Positions 24,486 through 37,901 are shown, counted from the stretch's first letter. The stretch: 64,000 nucleotides of DNA from Macrobrachium rosenbergii (GCF_040412425.1 NC_089794.1:8834943-8898942), one strand, 5' to 3'. Numbers and translations: made by a program. The notes: a model not told the origin generated them from the sequence alone.

Positions 24486-25034
24486 GCCGGACACGGGTTG
24501 GTTTCAGCGTTGGTTTAGTTTACACCAACAACGTTATGAAATCCAGGTCCCTTAACCCAACTGGGGTTATTTTTGAAAAGGATTCATAGGGCTTATGTGA
24601 ACATCTGAACTGGCCGAACCAACCGGGAATAAAAATAGTGAAAACGTTCCCTTTGGGAACTTCGTAAGTGGAGATAATAAGAACTCTGGCATATTAAGTA
24701 TTTATGGCTGAAACACAAAGAAAATTTTACTAGGTGTAAGAAATAAAATAGTATAACCATAAAGCAGCAAAGATAAATAATGATGCCAAAGTAAAGCCAC
24801 AGGGAAATAATTATGCCTTAAACGGCAGTAACTGACGTTAAGTTCCAGTACTAGTTAAGTACAAATTCAAAAATAAACGGTAAGCACCCAGGTGGAAGGG
24901 GAGGACAAAGATAAGACTTAATTGTGGATTAAGAAATAGGAGGAAACTGGAATTAGAAAAGGAGATCAAATGCACAATGGAAGAAAGGGAAGAGAGAGAG
25001 AGAGAAGAGAGAAAGGAGATCAAATGCACAATGG

Positions 25035-25038
<4 letters not shown>

Positions 25039-25105
<67 letters not shown>
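25039..25105 (+). repeat. (GA)n, tract 1 of C4
   Basis: It is preceded by a duplicated flank: AAATGCACAATGGAAGAAAG occurs at 24968 and again at 25022, with a short GA run between. A run of about nine G follows it. Confidence 0.98.
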
Positions 25106-25113
<8 letters not shown>

Positions 25114-25183
25114 AACAGATGGGGAATCACAGAGTGACTGAAAAATAAAAATAAAGAAAAACTGGAATGGAGATATGAATTCA

Positions 25184-25189
<6 letters not shown>

Positions 25190-25248
<59 letters not shown>
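25190..25248 (+). repeat. (GA)n, tract 2 of C4
   Basis: Pure GA run. Confidence 0.99.
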
Positions 25249-25250
<2 letters not shown>

Positions 25251-26504
25251 CACAAACATCACCAACTTTCAAGAATCATTGAATACCTTGCCCTCACTGA
25301 GATCATTGTCGCCTTCCTCACATTCTTAAACCCACTTATCGGTTTATATGGCGTATGATACTAATGGCTTTACAGAAGCATCTTATATACTACCGTCCTA
25401 CAGGAAATCTCGGACACAGAATTTTCATGCGGGTTTCAATCTAATAAAGAAGAAATGAAGAATAAGAAAATATCAGTTGAGATAAAAAGAAATAAAATCT
25501 GTGATTCCTTAAGTTCAACATGGATTGTACCTCACGAGGAAAATAATTTTCACTAAATAAATATCTTACAAATCAAGTTTTTCGTTTCCCTGAGGTAATG
25601 CTGCAAATGGTAGAGTTTTATTTTATATTCTCAAGTTATTTTTTTACTTTTTTTACTGTAAAACGTCCCTTGCCATTCTAAAAATCCAGCAGAAATGTGA
25701 GGTGGGCTTCCTAGCCATGGTATTGATGTTCATTTTTATCCCTTGTAAAGCGAGTGATTTGTCTCCCTAAGGCAATGCCTCCAATGGCAGAGTATCATTT
25801 CAGAGTCTAACTCATTTCCTTTACGGAGAGATTTTTCTGTTATTTTAAAACTTCTTTTTTAGTAAAGCGTTGTTGAGCGGTTTTCCTGGCAGTGACATTA
25901 TAAAGCTGAGTCTCATGAGCGTTAGTGTATCTTTCATGTGGCGTAGTTTCTGATGTGTATTATTGTTTAGTGAGTGTTTTTATTTTGTTTTATTGGCATA
26001 TTCTTATTTCTTGGTTGTTCTCAGTTTCTTCTGTTTTATGTGAGGTTGTTGTTTTTCCCCCTAGATTTGTTCTACAGGAGTGCTTGCTCTTTGTGATGAT
26101 GCATATTTTCATTAACAGTATTGATAGCATGAATACCATTCTGGTAGGAGTGTATATTTGAAAATATTACTTTCATGACAATAAGTCGAGAGATTTATGA
26201 GTCTTATCGTCAGCTAAAGCAGAATAATAAACATAATAATGCGGATAATTATTAGGATTTTTCGGTTTATGTAAAATTTGTCGTGAAATAATATGACTTT
26301 ACTGTTCTTGAATAATAATAATGATAATAATAATAATTGTTAATTTTAGGAGTTTTCGGTTTGTTAAATTTTCCGTGAAATAATATGGCTTTACGAATAG
26401 AAAATAAAGAAAAAATAACTGATGAGAGACAAGATAATCAAATTGTACAACTAGTGGACGCTGAGTCTGACATTTATAGAAAGGGAACTCTTGTTAGGAT
26501 TGAT

Positions 26505-26708
26505 GGATCTGTCCTAGATAGTGATCCCCAACAGAGTTCGGGGGTTCGTTATCTAGGAATAATATTTCTTTGCAGGTCATTATCTTTGATGTTTACAGTC
26601 TTTTGTCTATGTTTTTGAGGCAGTTCCCAACGGGTTTGTAGTAAATACGCTGCAAAGGTGGATACATACTGGGTTAAAACCCTGGGGGTCACTATCTAGG
26701 AAAGATCC
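26505..26708. repeat. Inverted-repeat cluster (MITE-like), C4
   Basis: Arm GTCCTAGATAGTGATCCCC at 26511 and a mutated inverse arm GGGGGTTCGTTATCTAGG at about 26540. The outer arm GGGGGTCACTATCTAGG is at about 26684. Confidence 0.55.
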
Positions 26709-27642
26709 GGATAAATATTATGACGAATGCAATTTCTAAATCACATGGAGGAACAAAATAAACGAGTTCTGAATTAATATAAACTCAGAGATTTTTAATT
26801 GGCTTCTTCGATATTAAAATGGCATTTCAGGTGGATCATTTCATAATAAGTATCTATTGCGCCTTGTAAATTTTTCATATCTTAATTTTGTTTCATACTT
26901 GACACTTTTCTTAAGCCTCATGCCCATAATTTTTCTTCATACCTGATGCCTATATATCATACCTTATAAAATTATCTTTCGTCTAATAGATTAATTTGTT
27001 TATAATTTTCCTACAGCATAATAATTGATTTCATATCTTATTTATTTATCCTTTACCTTGGAGACTTAAAATATATAAACTTGAAAAAGAATCTTTAAAG
27101 TGGAAGAAAAAAGGTAGGAAAATTCCTAACGTTTCAGCATGGTTCCAAAAACATAATGAAATGATGTGAAATCTCTCAAAACAAAAGAAAACAAGCATAA
27201 ACGGCGGCCTATCCTTCCTACCTGAAAAGAAACAAAATGTGAATTAATTATAACTAGGAAAAATCTAGTTTTAATTTTTATGAAATATCCGAAACTGAAC
27301 AAATGCTGGCCACCCAGTACGTGATTTTTTTTAATTAAAGCAAATAACATAAGGAAAAAACGTTGATCGGACTTACTCGACATTACAGAGAGAAGAATAA
27401 ACTGATTAATTACGATAGAAAAATCTAAATTAAAGTTGGTTTTTCTGCTATATAAATATGAAAAAACTTACTTAAATTGATAAAATACTCAAGAGAGAAT
27501 AAATAAAGTAATTTATCTAGGAAACAATTTAAATTAAAAACATGAAAATTATTAAGATTAGGAAAAAACAAAGTCTAAGGTAAATCTACACAATATACAC
27601 CACAAAAAATTATAAAAATTTAATAATAAACTTTTCCGATTT

Positions 27643-27653
27643 TCTCTCTCTCC
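27643..27653 (+). repeat. Collapsed (TC) tract 1 of C4
   Basis: Only TCTCTCTCTC remains and it joins directly to CCCTTCACATGC. The other units have up to about 65 bp of TC plus about 60 bp of unique sequence here. Confidence 0.8.
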
Positions 27654-27729
27654 CTTCACATGCATCTTCCTACATGCAATTGACGTAAGTCATTAATCTA
27701 CTGAATCTTTGGAAGTTCCATTACCTCTG

Positions 27730-27924
27730 CTACCAAACCCTGGATATCTCTTCTTGATTCGTTTTCCCCAAAGTGCCTTCGACATTAGGTTTCCTTTCAA
27801 ATGGATCCTTGTTAAAAAAAAAAATATATATATATATTCGACACAGGAATTCATGCAATAATGGTTTGATCATTGAGAACAAAAATAAAAAAAAAAGAAA
27901 AATCGACGTGTGACATGAATCCAT
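27730..27924 (-). other. Exon-like minus-strand ORF, C4
   Basis: It reads DPFERKPNVEGTLGKT then NQEEISRVW and stops. A short (AT)n run replaces part of the T-run that precedes the segment in other units. It is a decayed member of the set described at 12783. Confidence 0.15.
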
Positions 27925-28329
27925 AAATCCCCCATAAAGCTGGAGAGTAAAAACGGCAAAGATTTTTCTTCAATAAACTGATCATGAAATTACGGTGGAG
28001 CTCTGATAAGATCCTTTTCATCACCATCATCATCATAATCATCATTGACGTCGTCGTCACCGTTTAGTCCTGAGTCATCACCCTCAGTCTGCCAAAGTTT
28101 ATGGACTGACTCAATTAAAAGTTAAATCTCTTGGAAATTGGCCTTTGATGTATCGGTCATGAGTGGGAGGCTGCGGTTGGGAATGTGGGGTAAGGGCGGA
28201 ATCCGGAATAAAGGGGGAGGAGGAATGGGAGGAGAGAGAACGAAGGAGGAAGGTGAGGAGTTAGTGAGGAAAAAGTCAGATTCTTAGAAGAGGGGCATGA
28301 ATTGTGTTTTTAGATTTGTTCTAATTATT

Positions 28330-28331
<2 letters not shown>

Positions 28332-28382
<51 letters not shown>
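28332..28382 (+). repeat. (TC)n, tract 2 of C4
   Basis: Pure TC run of about 50 bp. Confidence 0.99.
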
Positions 28383-28387
<5 letters not shown>

Positions 28388-29807
28388 GGCATTCAAAGGG
28401 GGTAAGATGAAAAGCACTCTGTAGACCATTACGTTATGTTAGCAATTTACACAATTTTACGCCAATATATTTTTTCTAGGCACTGTATGAGTAATTGTAT
28501 ACGATCTATCATATAATATAATATATGCAATTACAATGTGGGTAAAAGTAACCATGTCTTAACCCTTGTATCTACATACTCATTTTATTTAAGAATTCTC
28601 CAGCTCTATTGCTTTTTGTATTACTTTCGTCCTGAGCCTCTGGTCTCTTCCCACCTGTACAGCTGTTCAACTTCTTGAACTATCCTTTGGTCTAATTTTC
28701 ACTTTTGGCTTCACTGTAAATCCTTCTGTCTCTTTAGAATTCTACGTCGCCCCTATGATGCTGTAATGACGTTGGACAAATAAAAAAATATATCAGTTTC
28801 TTTAAAAAAAAAATCAAAATCATATGAACTCTGATACCTTGACGTTGGAGATTATGTACTTGACATCATCATAGTTCTGTTCAGTAACTGATAGGAGAGA
28901 ATTGTTGTTATAGGAAATTAGGTTTCATCCGGCCTACTTTGTCAGGTGTTCTACAGAGTAGCTTAATGTCTTAGGGCCTTTAGCATTTGGTAGAGACATG
29001 GGTATTAGTTCAGCAAATAATGTTATGCAATTTGCAAGAAATGCACCTTAAACTGCAATCATTCGCCTGTACAATGTGGCAGGAAGTTGATGCCTGCCTT
29101 AAAAGAGATGTGGAGCGGATTTGCGAATGGTGTAGTTAGTAACGAACGAATGTAAAATTTAAACGGCCTTGTAGAATTATCCTATCCCATGCACTCTGTT
29201 GTTTTGCTAGACAGACATCCGACCCATAGGATAGATTTGGCATCTGCTTTTCATAACCGGAAAATTATAATTTTTTTCATTCAATTATTTTTTGATATTC
29301 TCAAATTTTACATTTTCGCAGCAGCACCATGTTTTTTTCATCTTGAAATATAAATGTTTGTAATATTTCAGATTAATCATGAACTAAATTCAACGTCATT
29401 TCTCCTAATTATTTTATGGATAAAATCACAGGGTTAAATAAACCTCTATATCTGACACAAGGTGCAATTCAGTGCATCTTTTTTATAATCTTTGAAGGGA
29501 ATAACAATTACAAAAGATTTGTTTCTACCATGTTCATAATTTACAATGATTTATAGTTGCATTAAAGTAAAATACATTGTGGATATAGTGTACATATAAA
29601 CTCGTATTTACAGCCTTTAATTTAAAAGGAATCCTTTCACATTTAAAAGAAAATCTAGATTAATGTGAAAAGAACCTCTTTTGCATATCCAGCTGTTAGT
29701 TCATGTGGAAAATAGGAAGTTAAACTCCCAGGTTAATCTGTCGCGGATAAATTAGGGGGGGTTTAAAGACAGAGTAAACTTCGAATGAAAATATACTTTC
29801 TGGTTTT

Positions 29808-30232
29808 TAGTTGTCTGTAAAAGAAAACTATTGTGCCAGCTTTGTCTGTCCGCTCGGACTTTATTTATTCCGTCCGCACTTTTTTCTGTCCGCACTTTTC
29901 CTGTCCACCCTCAGATCTTAACAACTACGGAGGCTAGGGGGTTGCAAACTATCCACCCTCCAAGTATAAAACATACCAAAATTGCAGCCCTCCAGCCTCA
30001 GTAGTTTTTATTTGATTTAAGGTTAAAAGTAACCATAATCGTGCTTCTGGCAACGGTATAGGATAGGACACCACCGGGCCGTGGTTAAAGTTTCATGGAC
30101 CGCGGCTCATACAGCATTATACCAAGACCACGGAAAGATAGATCTATTTTCGGTGGCTTTGATTATACGCTGTAGCGGCTGTACAGAAAACTCGATTGGG
30201 CCGAAGTTCCTTCGACGCAGTTTTTACTTGTT
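29808..30232 (+). mobile_element. Element X, C4 copy
   Basis: Full-length copy with the AGTTGTCTGTAAAAG start, three GTCCGCAC/GTCCAC words and a GTACAGAAAACTCG end. The foldback arm reads GGAGGCTAGGGGG. Confidence 0.7.
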
Positions 30233-30837
30233 AAAGTCGCCCTCATTTAAAACTCTTTGATGAATTTTTCAAAGAGAAAATGCTGGAATTGGCGACAGTC
30301 ACGTTGCTTTTATTGGCTGTTGCAGTGTTCTGAAATCTGGGGACAGAAGCATTATTATCGAAATTAAGATATGGACAAAGGAAATCTGTTCACAAACTAA
30401 AGCAACGAACTAGGTATGTTTGGCATTAAAGGTATATCTTAGAAAACTTTTCCCCAAAATCCTAGCTAATTGCAACCTACCTTTGGTGGCTTGTATTGTT
30501 TATATTTTAAATGGATGACTTTTACTAGCTTTGATATGTTTTATTGATTATTTAATAAAAAAAAAAAGAGACTTATCACTGGAGAACCACTACACAAAAT
30601 CACGTGCAAATTGGAAACAGATTTTGCATCTCAAGTTGAGATCGAACCCAGAACCTTGTGAGTGGAAAGTGAGACAACTACTGAAGTCCAGAGGTCGCTC
30701 TGTGGTTGGCTGTGACTTCTGTTGTCAGTTGGTGAAATTCTTGCCTCATACGGACAATGTTTTGAACGCGTTCCGGCCGTGAGGAAAAAGTTTATTTTTT
30801 ATCATTATTATTTTTGCTGTTTTAGTTTGTGCCCTTA

Positions 30838-31860
30838 CACTGAGGTAACTAATGTCAATTTGTGGAGGAAAAACCTTTTCAGTGATGTAAATAAACTGAA
30901 TTTGGTAAGAAAATGTCTTTCACTGAGGTAACTAACCTTGCCAGTATAAAAAAGCCCTTCTACGGAGGTAAATAAATTTTGTCAATAAGACCCCTTAACG
31001 CAGTCATTCAGTTATCTCAATAAACTGTTGTTCTTTCTTTTACCAATTTACTTTCTATTCTGATTTTCCCACCTATTTGTAAAATATACTGCAGGGAGCA
31101 TATATTAGTATAAAATCAAATCCAGGGGCTATTTATCTCAGTGAAAGGTTTTACCCAGACATATTGAGGTTATTTCGCATTGTGCAAATAGACTCAGTAA
31201 AAGATTTTTCCTTTAAATGGTGGGATTATTTCCTCCACTCAAAGGCTTGTCTATGATATGAGGTTATTTACCGAATTAAAAGGTTTTCCTTGACACAGTA
31301 GAGTCTGTTTCTCATATGAAGGGCTTTTATTTACAACACCAAGACTATTCACCTCGTTAAAAGTTTTTTCTTAACACTTAGGAGCTCCTCAGTTCAGTAG
31401 AAGCTTTCCCTTGATTGGTGATATTGATTACCTCAGTGGAAGACGTTTACTTCCGTGCTTACGTTACTTATCCCGTCAAAAGCTTTTCCTTCACAAGGTG
31501 GGATGTTTAAATCATAAAAAGCTTTTCTATGATGTCACGTTATTAATTTTAGTAAAAGGGTTGGTTTTGACATATTAAGGCTAATTACTTACTATTGATA
31601 TAGGGAGGTTTTCCACCTCGATGAATTTTTCCTTGACATAATCAGGATAATTATCCCATGAATAATCTTCTATGTGTCACAGAGAGATTTTTGTAACCCA
31701 CTAAAAAGGTTTATTGACACAGATGTTACGTGACTCATTAAGAAACCCCTCCATTAATAAACCCCTCCTTTGATATAATGAGTTTAATCGACTCAAAACG
31801 GGTATTATGGACACTGCATGGCTTATTCGCCTATGTAAAAAAGTTTCTATTGAAACAGCT
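30838..31860. repeat. Diverged 40-bp satellite block, C4
   Basis: Same direction switch as the other units. A private 18-bp duplication (CATTAAGAAACCCCTC / CATTAATAAACCCCTC) lies near 31736-31770. Confidence 0.75.
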
Positions 31861-32290
31861 AGAGCAATGACCCACCGAAGAAACGTCTATAAAGATAAAT
31901 ACACAAAGGCTGCAGAATAATTTTGAACTTTTCCATTATGATAATACTAGCGTACCTTTCGTGTAAAATTGATTGTTATTTAAATATCAACGCTGAGTCA
32001 GCTACTTCCAGCTTCAGGAACGTCATGTACCATCCAGAAGCTCCGACTAGGATACCTTCCTGCTAAATATTTATTCAGAGGCCACTACTTTTGTAGGTTT
32101 ATATGTTTTTCTTTATGATTTTTATATAATTTTGTATTGCATAGGTGCCATTATATTTAGGTACTGGTTTTATGGATCATCCATCATGGTTCTTCTGTTT
32201 AAATTTCCGTACAATGTCTTCTAAATAGTCGAATTGTTTCTAAATCCCGAGATCCGTAAAAATAAGAATGATGCGTCCCGTAAGGGGGTT

Positions 32291-32571
32291 AGCGCCGTCA
32301 GTGCACCTCGTGCGGTACACTGTAGACATTACTTAAGGTTCTTTGCAGTGTGCCTTTGGCCCCTAGCTGCAACCCCTTTCGTTTCTTTTGCTGTACCTCC
32401 TTTCATATTTCTTTCTTCCACCATACTTTCCACCCGCTCCTAACAAACGTGAGGTTTTACTCCTGTTACACCTTTAAAACGTTTTACTCTCAATTTCCGT
32501 TTCAGCTCAGAGTGACGTCTTAGGTCCCAGTGCTTGGCCTTTGGCCTAAATTCTATATTCAGTTCAATTCA
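32291..32571 (+). mobile_element. SINE-like element D, C4 copy
   Basis: Full-length relative to C1. It shares the GTGCCTTTGGCCCCTAGC variant with C6 rather than the CTTTTCGCCCCTACC form of C1 and C5. Confidence 0.7.
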
Positions 32572-32601
32572 AGAATGGTACTATAACTAACAGAGAGTAG
32601 T

Positions 32602-32602
<1 letters not shown>

Positions 32603-32673
<71 letters not shown>
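32603..32673 (+). repeat. (AAT)n, C4
   Basis: The longest AAT tract in the window. Confidence 0.99.
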
Positions 32674-33051
32674 CTTCATTCCTGTTATTCAAAACTCCAT
32701 CAAGATCTTTAAGTGAAATCACAGATGCGTTCAACTTTAAAAAGATGAACACTATCTCCCATCGACTGTCGGTCAGAATTTAACTAAAGGAAATCGATTA
32801 TTTGAACGCTTTTTGCCACATTTTTTGAGAGAAGCTCTGTAGTTTCTATTACTGTTCGTTCTTTCCCTTCATCAGTCTTCTATTCAAAAGAAAACCGTTG
32901 CACCGAACACTAGCGGTTCTTTGCTTTCGTTTGTCAAAGAAAGTTTCCTTTGTCTACATTCATCCATTTCTAACAGGTATACATTGTCCCCAGGTGTGTA
33001 GGTTTTGTTAATGAAACTGAATACAAGGATGAAGAGAAAATATATTTCAAA

Positions 33052-33261
33052 ATGGTTTACAATGCACTAAAGAATTGTAGCCTTTTATCTCCCGTTCCGG
33101 TATTATGGATTGAAAGAAGCATCAAAGAGGTTTTCAATGAGGATGTCTTTGATGCCAGAAAGCAAGCATTAATTGGTGGATTTTTCTTTGATGAACAAAT
33201 TTTAAACCTTTTTATTCTATACTGTTTATTGTATGGAGTTCCCATCTCTTTGAAGAGTTAA
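33052..33261 (+). other. Longest copy of a decayed ORF, C4
   Basis: It is open for 69 residues (NALKNCSLLSPVPVLW, then EVFNEDVFDARKQALIGG). The corresponding stretches in C1, C2, C5 and C6 (near 7801, 18135, 43432 and 53764) are broken by single-base losses in the GTTTTCAATGA word and elsewhere. It could be the ancestral coding state or chance. No family recognised. Confidence 0.15.
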
Positions 33262-33759
33262 AGAATACAACTTTGAATATGCGTCCTTGATGCAGTGTTC
33301 TAAATGATGAATTCGAAATAGCTTTTAGTGAAAAGCAACGAATCTGGAGACTAAGTGCGCATATTATGCCCAGACGGAAAGCGGGGAAATAGCAGCATGG
33401 AAGAGAATGATGAAAAAGTTATGGAAGTTAATAGGTATAACAGACCATAAAGAATCCATTATCGAGGCTATGAATGTAAAGATTGTGAAATACAGTGTCC
33501 ACTGAAAATTAATTTTTCTTGAAAATTATTGAAAAACAGGAAATGACATCAATTTCCCCAACGTTTCATTAAACATTGTGTTATTGTTTCGCCAATAAGA
33601 GTAATTTGTTATCAATAGAGATCTGCTTCATTAGGGCTTTTTTAACAATGTCAAAGTTCTCTCCCGCCATTTGTCTTGTAACCTGTTGCTTTAATATTCT
33701 CAAAGCCATGTATTCTCTTACCGGTTATATATTGCATTGTGACCCTTTTATCCTGACAT

Positions 33760-33771
33760 CAGAGAGAGAGA
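33760..33771 (+). repeat. (GA)n, tract 3 of C4 (contracted)
   Basis: Only six GA dinucleotides remain, against about 33 in C1. Confidence 0.9.
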
Positions 33772-34355
33772 AGTAAATTCACAAATAAACTCTATTTCCG
33801 AGAATCATTAGAGTATCTTACCTTTAATGTAATCATTCTTTCCTTCATCATACACCCAGCCCCTATTTACTCCTCATCCCTTCATCCCCCCTCCCCAAGA
33901 CTTCCAACACTACCCACCCTTCCACCACTCACCCACTCGGGCTTCCAATCACGATCGATAAATCAAAGGCCAATTTCAAGAGATTTAACTTTTAATTGAG
34001 TCAATCCAAAAAAAAAAAAAAAAAACGGCAGTTTTAGGGTGATGACGGACTCTCCAATTTGACGCTGATAATGATGCTCCTTTATCGAAGCCTAAAGGTG
34101 AGTTTATAATCGGGTTTTTGAAGATCTACTTTTTTTTTTCTTTTCAACTTTGTGGTGGTGAAGTCTTTCGATATGTGATTACAAGATGGATGTCATGAGG
34201 AGAATTTTAGAATGTTTAACATTATTTACCAGAAATGAACAGTTTTGATGTCCTTGGTTAGATTTGTTTGGTGAAAGACCGCTGGGGAAGGCAACCCAAG
34301 GGGAAAAATAGATAATGATAGATAGAGAAACCTAATAAAGGCAATAAAGTAAGTC

Positions 34356-34357
<2 letters not shown>

Positions 34358-34423
<66 letters not shown>
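34358..34423 (+). repeat. (GA)n, tract 4 of C4
   Basis: Pure GA run of about 66 bp. Confidence 0.99.
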
Positions 34424-34425
<2 letters not shown>

Positions 34426-34747
34426 CTAAAAATGGGAAGACAGAGAATGGGTTCGTTCTTGAAGGATAAGTTGATGAAAATCTTAAGCTGGAAGAGAATT
34501 CTAAACCTTCTAAGGAGAGGAGAGCGCGCGAAATAAGGCAGAAGAGGTAAGAATGGCAACTTCTCTGTGTATCCCTCTCAGTAATTAGTAAGATGGTTTT
34601 AGTGGTAAATTAGTCATTATTGGTATACGTCCGACATTAACCATCTGTTGTGTAGTTGGGGAGGTAGGGGGGTTGTTTACTCAATAAATATTTACATTAG
34701 ATTCAATGAATATCCGTTCTTTCGTTCTTAAGATATTTTCTAAACAA

Positions 34748-34748
<1 letters not shown>

Positions 34749-34816
<68 letters not shown>
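34749..34816 (+). repeat. (CA)n, C4
   Basis: The longest CA tract in the window. Confidence 0.99.
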
Positions 34817-34817
<1 letters not shown>

Positions 34818-35357
34818 CCGGACACGGGTTGGTTTCAACGTTGGTTTAGTTTACACCAACAACGTTATGAAATCCAGGTCCCTTAACCCAACTGGGGTTA
34901 TTTTTGAAAAGGATTCATAGGGCTTATGTGAACATCTGAGCTGCCGAACCAACCGGAATAAAAATAGTGAAAACGTTTCCTTTGGGAACTTCGTTAGTGG
35001 AGTTAGTAAGAATGATAATAAGAATTCTGGCATATTACGTATTTATGGCTGAAACACAAAGAAAATTTTACTAGGTGTAAGAAATAAAATAGTATAACCA
35101 TAAAATAGTAAAGATAAATAATGATGCCAAAGTAAAGTCACAGGGAAGTAATCATGCTTAAACGGCAGTAACTGACATTAAGTTCCAGTATTAGGTAAGT
35201 ACAAATTCAAAAATAAACTGTAAGCACCCAGGTGGAAGGACAAATGATTTTGATTGTGGTTTAAGAAATTCAGAGCGGATTTAGAAAGATAAGACTTAAT
35301 GTCAGTTGGGAAATAGGAGGAAACTGGAATTAGAAATGGAGATCAAATGCACAATGG

Positions 35358-35362
<5 letters not shown>

Positions 35363-35433
<71 letters not shown>
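35363..35433 (+). repeat. (GA)n, tract 1 of C5
   Basis: Pure GA run of about 70 bp. Confidence 0.99.
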
Positions 35434-35435
<2 letters not shown>

Positions 35436-35516
35436 GGAGGAACTGAGACAGATGGGGAATCACAGAGTGACTGAAAAATAGAAATAAAGAAAAACTGGAA
35501 GGGAGTTATGAATTCA

Positions 35517-35521
<5 letters not shown>

Positions 35522-35583
<62 letters not shown>
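35522..35583 (+). repeat. (GA)n, tract 2 of C5
   Basis: Pure GA run. Confidence 0.99.
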
Positions 35584-35586
<3 letters not shown>

Positions 35587-36780
35587 TCACAAATGTCACC
35601 AACTTTCAAGAATCATTGAATACCTTACCCTCACTGAGATCATTCTCGCTTTCCTCACATTCCTAAACCCACTTAATCGATTTATATGGGGTATGATACT
35701 AATGTCTTTACAGAAGTATCTTATACAGTATACTACCGTCTTACAGGAAATCTTGGACGCAGAATTTTCATACGGGTTTCAATTTAATAAAGAAGAAATG
35801 AAGAATAAGAAATAGTCAGTTAAGATAAAAAGAAACAATCTGTTATTCCGTAAGTTCAACATCGATTGTACCTCACGAGGAAAATAATTTTCACTGCTAG
35901 ATAAAAATCTTCTTACAAATCAAGTTTTTCGTTTCCCTGAGATAATGCTACAAATGGTGGAGTTTTATTTTATATATTTTTAAGTTATTTTTATCTTTTT
36001 TCTGTAAAACGTCCCTTGCTATTCTAAAATTCATCAGCAGAAATGTGAGGCGGGTTTCCTAGCCATGGTATTGATGTTCATTTTTATCCCTTGTAAAGCG
36101 AGTGATTTGTCTCCCTAAGGCAATGCCTCCAATGGCGGTGTATCATTTCAGATTCTAAAGCACTTCCTTTACGGCAAGATTTTTCTGTTGTTTTAAAACG
36201 TTCTTTTTCAGTGTAGCGCTGTTGAGCGGTTTTCCTGGCAGTGACATTATAATGCCGAGTCTGATGAGTTTCAGTGTAGTTTCTGATGTGTATTATTAAT
36301 GTTTTGTGAATTTTTTATTTTATTGTATTGGCATATTCCTATTTCTTGGTTGGTCTCAGTTTCTTCTGTTTTATGTGAGGTTGTTTTTCCCTTCATTTGT
36401 TCCATATGAGTGCTTGCTGTTTGTGATGATGCATATTTTCATTAAGAGCATTAATGGCATTAATAGCATGCTGATGGGAGTGTATATTTGAAAATATTCC
36501 TTTCATGACGATAATAAACATAATAATGCGGATAATTATTAGGATTTTTTATGTAAAATTTGCCGTGTAATAATATGGCGTTACTGTTCTTGAATAATGA
36601 TAATAATAATACTTTTAATTTAAGGAGTTTTTGGTTGAAATTAAATTTTTCGTGAAATAATATTTTTTACGAATAAAAAATATAGAAAAAATAACTGATG
36701 TGAGACAAAATAATCAAATTGTACAAGTAGTGGACGCTGAGTCTGACATTTATAGAAAGGGAACTCTTGTTAGGATAGAT

Positions 36781-36980
36781 GGATCTGTCCTAGATAGTGA
36801 TCCCCAAGAGAGTTCGTGGGTCATTATCTAGGAATAATATTTGTTGGGCGTCATTATCTTTGATATTTACAATATTTTTTTTTTTTTTTACGGTAATTCC
36901 CAACGGGCTTGTACTAAACACGCCGCAAAGGTGGATGCATACCGAGTTAACCCTGGTGGGTCACTATCTAGGAAAGATCC
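36781..36980. repeat. Inverted-repeat cluster (MITE-like), C5
   Basis: Arms at 36787-36805 and about 36816-36832, with the outer arm at about 36957-36980 (GGGTCACTATCTAGGAAAG). Confidence 0.6.
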
Positions 36981-37899
36981 CGATTAATGTTATAATGATT
37001 GTAATTTCTAAATCACACGTAGGAACAAAATGAACGAGTTGTGAAATGATTAATATAAACTCAAAGATTTGTAATTGGCTTCTTCGATATTAAAACGGCG
37101 CTTCAGCTGGATCATTTCATCAAAAGTATCTATTATTGCGCTTTGTAAATGTTTCTTATCTTAATTTTGTTTCATACCTTATAATTTTCTTATGCCTCAT
37201 GCCTGTAATTTTTCTTCTTACCTGATACCTATATTTAACACCCTATAAAATTCTCACATCTAATGGATTAATTTCAGTTCATAATTTTCCTACAGCATAA
37301 TTGATTTCATACCTTATTTATTTATTCATTACCTTGGAGACTTGAAATATGTAAACTTGAAAAAGAATCTTTAAAGGAAAAAAAAAGATATCTGAAAGCA
37401 AAAGAAAATTAGCATAAAGGGTGACCTATCCTCCTTACCCGAAGAGAAAAAAAATTAAATTAATGAAATCTAGGAAAAATCTAGTTTTAATTTTTATGAA
37501 ATATCCGAAATTGAACAAAAACTAACAGAAAATCAGAAAAATCAAATGCTACCCACCTGAGGTACGTGATTTTTAAAAAAGAAAAGCTAATAACATTAGG
37601 AAAAAACGTGTCAGTGGACCTACCCGGCATAAGGGAGAGAAGAAGAAACATTAATTACGATCGAAATATCTAATTTAAAGTTGGTTTTTCTGTTGTATAA
37701 AAAAATGAAAGGATAACTTCCCTAAATAGATAAGAAATATACAAGAGAGGATAAATAAAGCAATTTATCTAGGAAACATTTAAAAAAAAAATAGAATAAT
37801 TAAGATTAGGAAAAATAAAGTCTCAGGTAACCCTACAAGATATACACCAAAAAAAAAAAAAAAAATAATAATTAACTTGTCCCACTTTCTTGAAAGGTG

Positions 37900-37901
<2 letters not shown>

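Larger units (their letters stand above)
20345..24916 (+). repeat. Macrosatellite unit C3, internally deleted (about 4.6 kb)
   Basis: The first 3.3 kb follow the normal unit: GA tracts, AT-rich 20640-22956, the inverted-repeat cluster, the TC tract and the minus-strand exon-like ORF. At about 23631 the sequence jumps to the C-rich segment that in other copies precedes the last GA and CA tracts, then finishes normally. The missing middle (about 5.7 kb in C5) includes the second TC tract, element X, the satellite, SINE-D and AAT. Confidence 0.93.
24917..35294 (+). repeat. Macrosatellite unit C4 (about 10.38 kb)
   Basis: This is a full tandem copy whose start is locally scrambled: CTTAA is followed by TTGTGGATTAAGAAA, which belongs upstream of the phase word in other copies. 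The block around the first GA tract is partly duplicated (AAATGCACAATGG at about 24968 and 25022). The first TC tract and about 70 bp beside it are nearly gone (about 27643-27653). AT-rich stretches 25249-27650 and 28383-29807 have no recognisable gene. This copy has the longest readings of two otherwise broken ORFs (26385-26618 and 33052-33261). Confidence 0.93.

Noticed and set aside
25020..25272. Long ORFs of repeating SL or ERER residues across the window
   Set aside because: They are simple translations of (GA)n or (TC)n microsatellites and carry no domain outside the repeat.
33052..33261. 69-residue ORF in C4 as a functional exon
   Set aside because: All other full units are frameshifted in it, so no constraint is evident.
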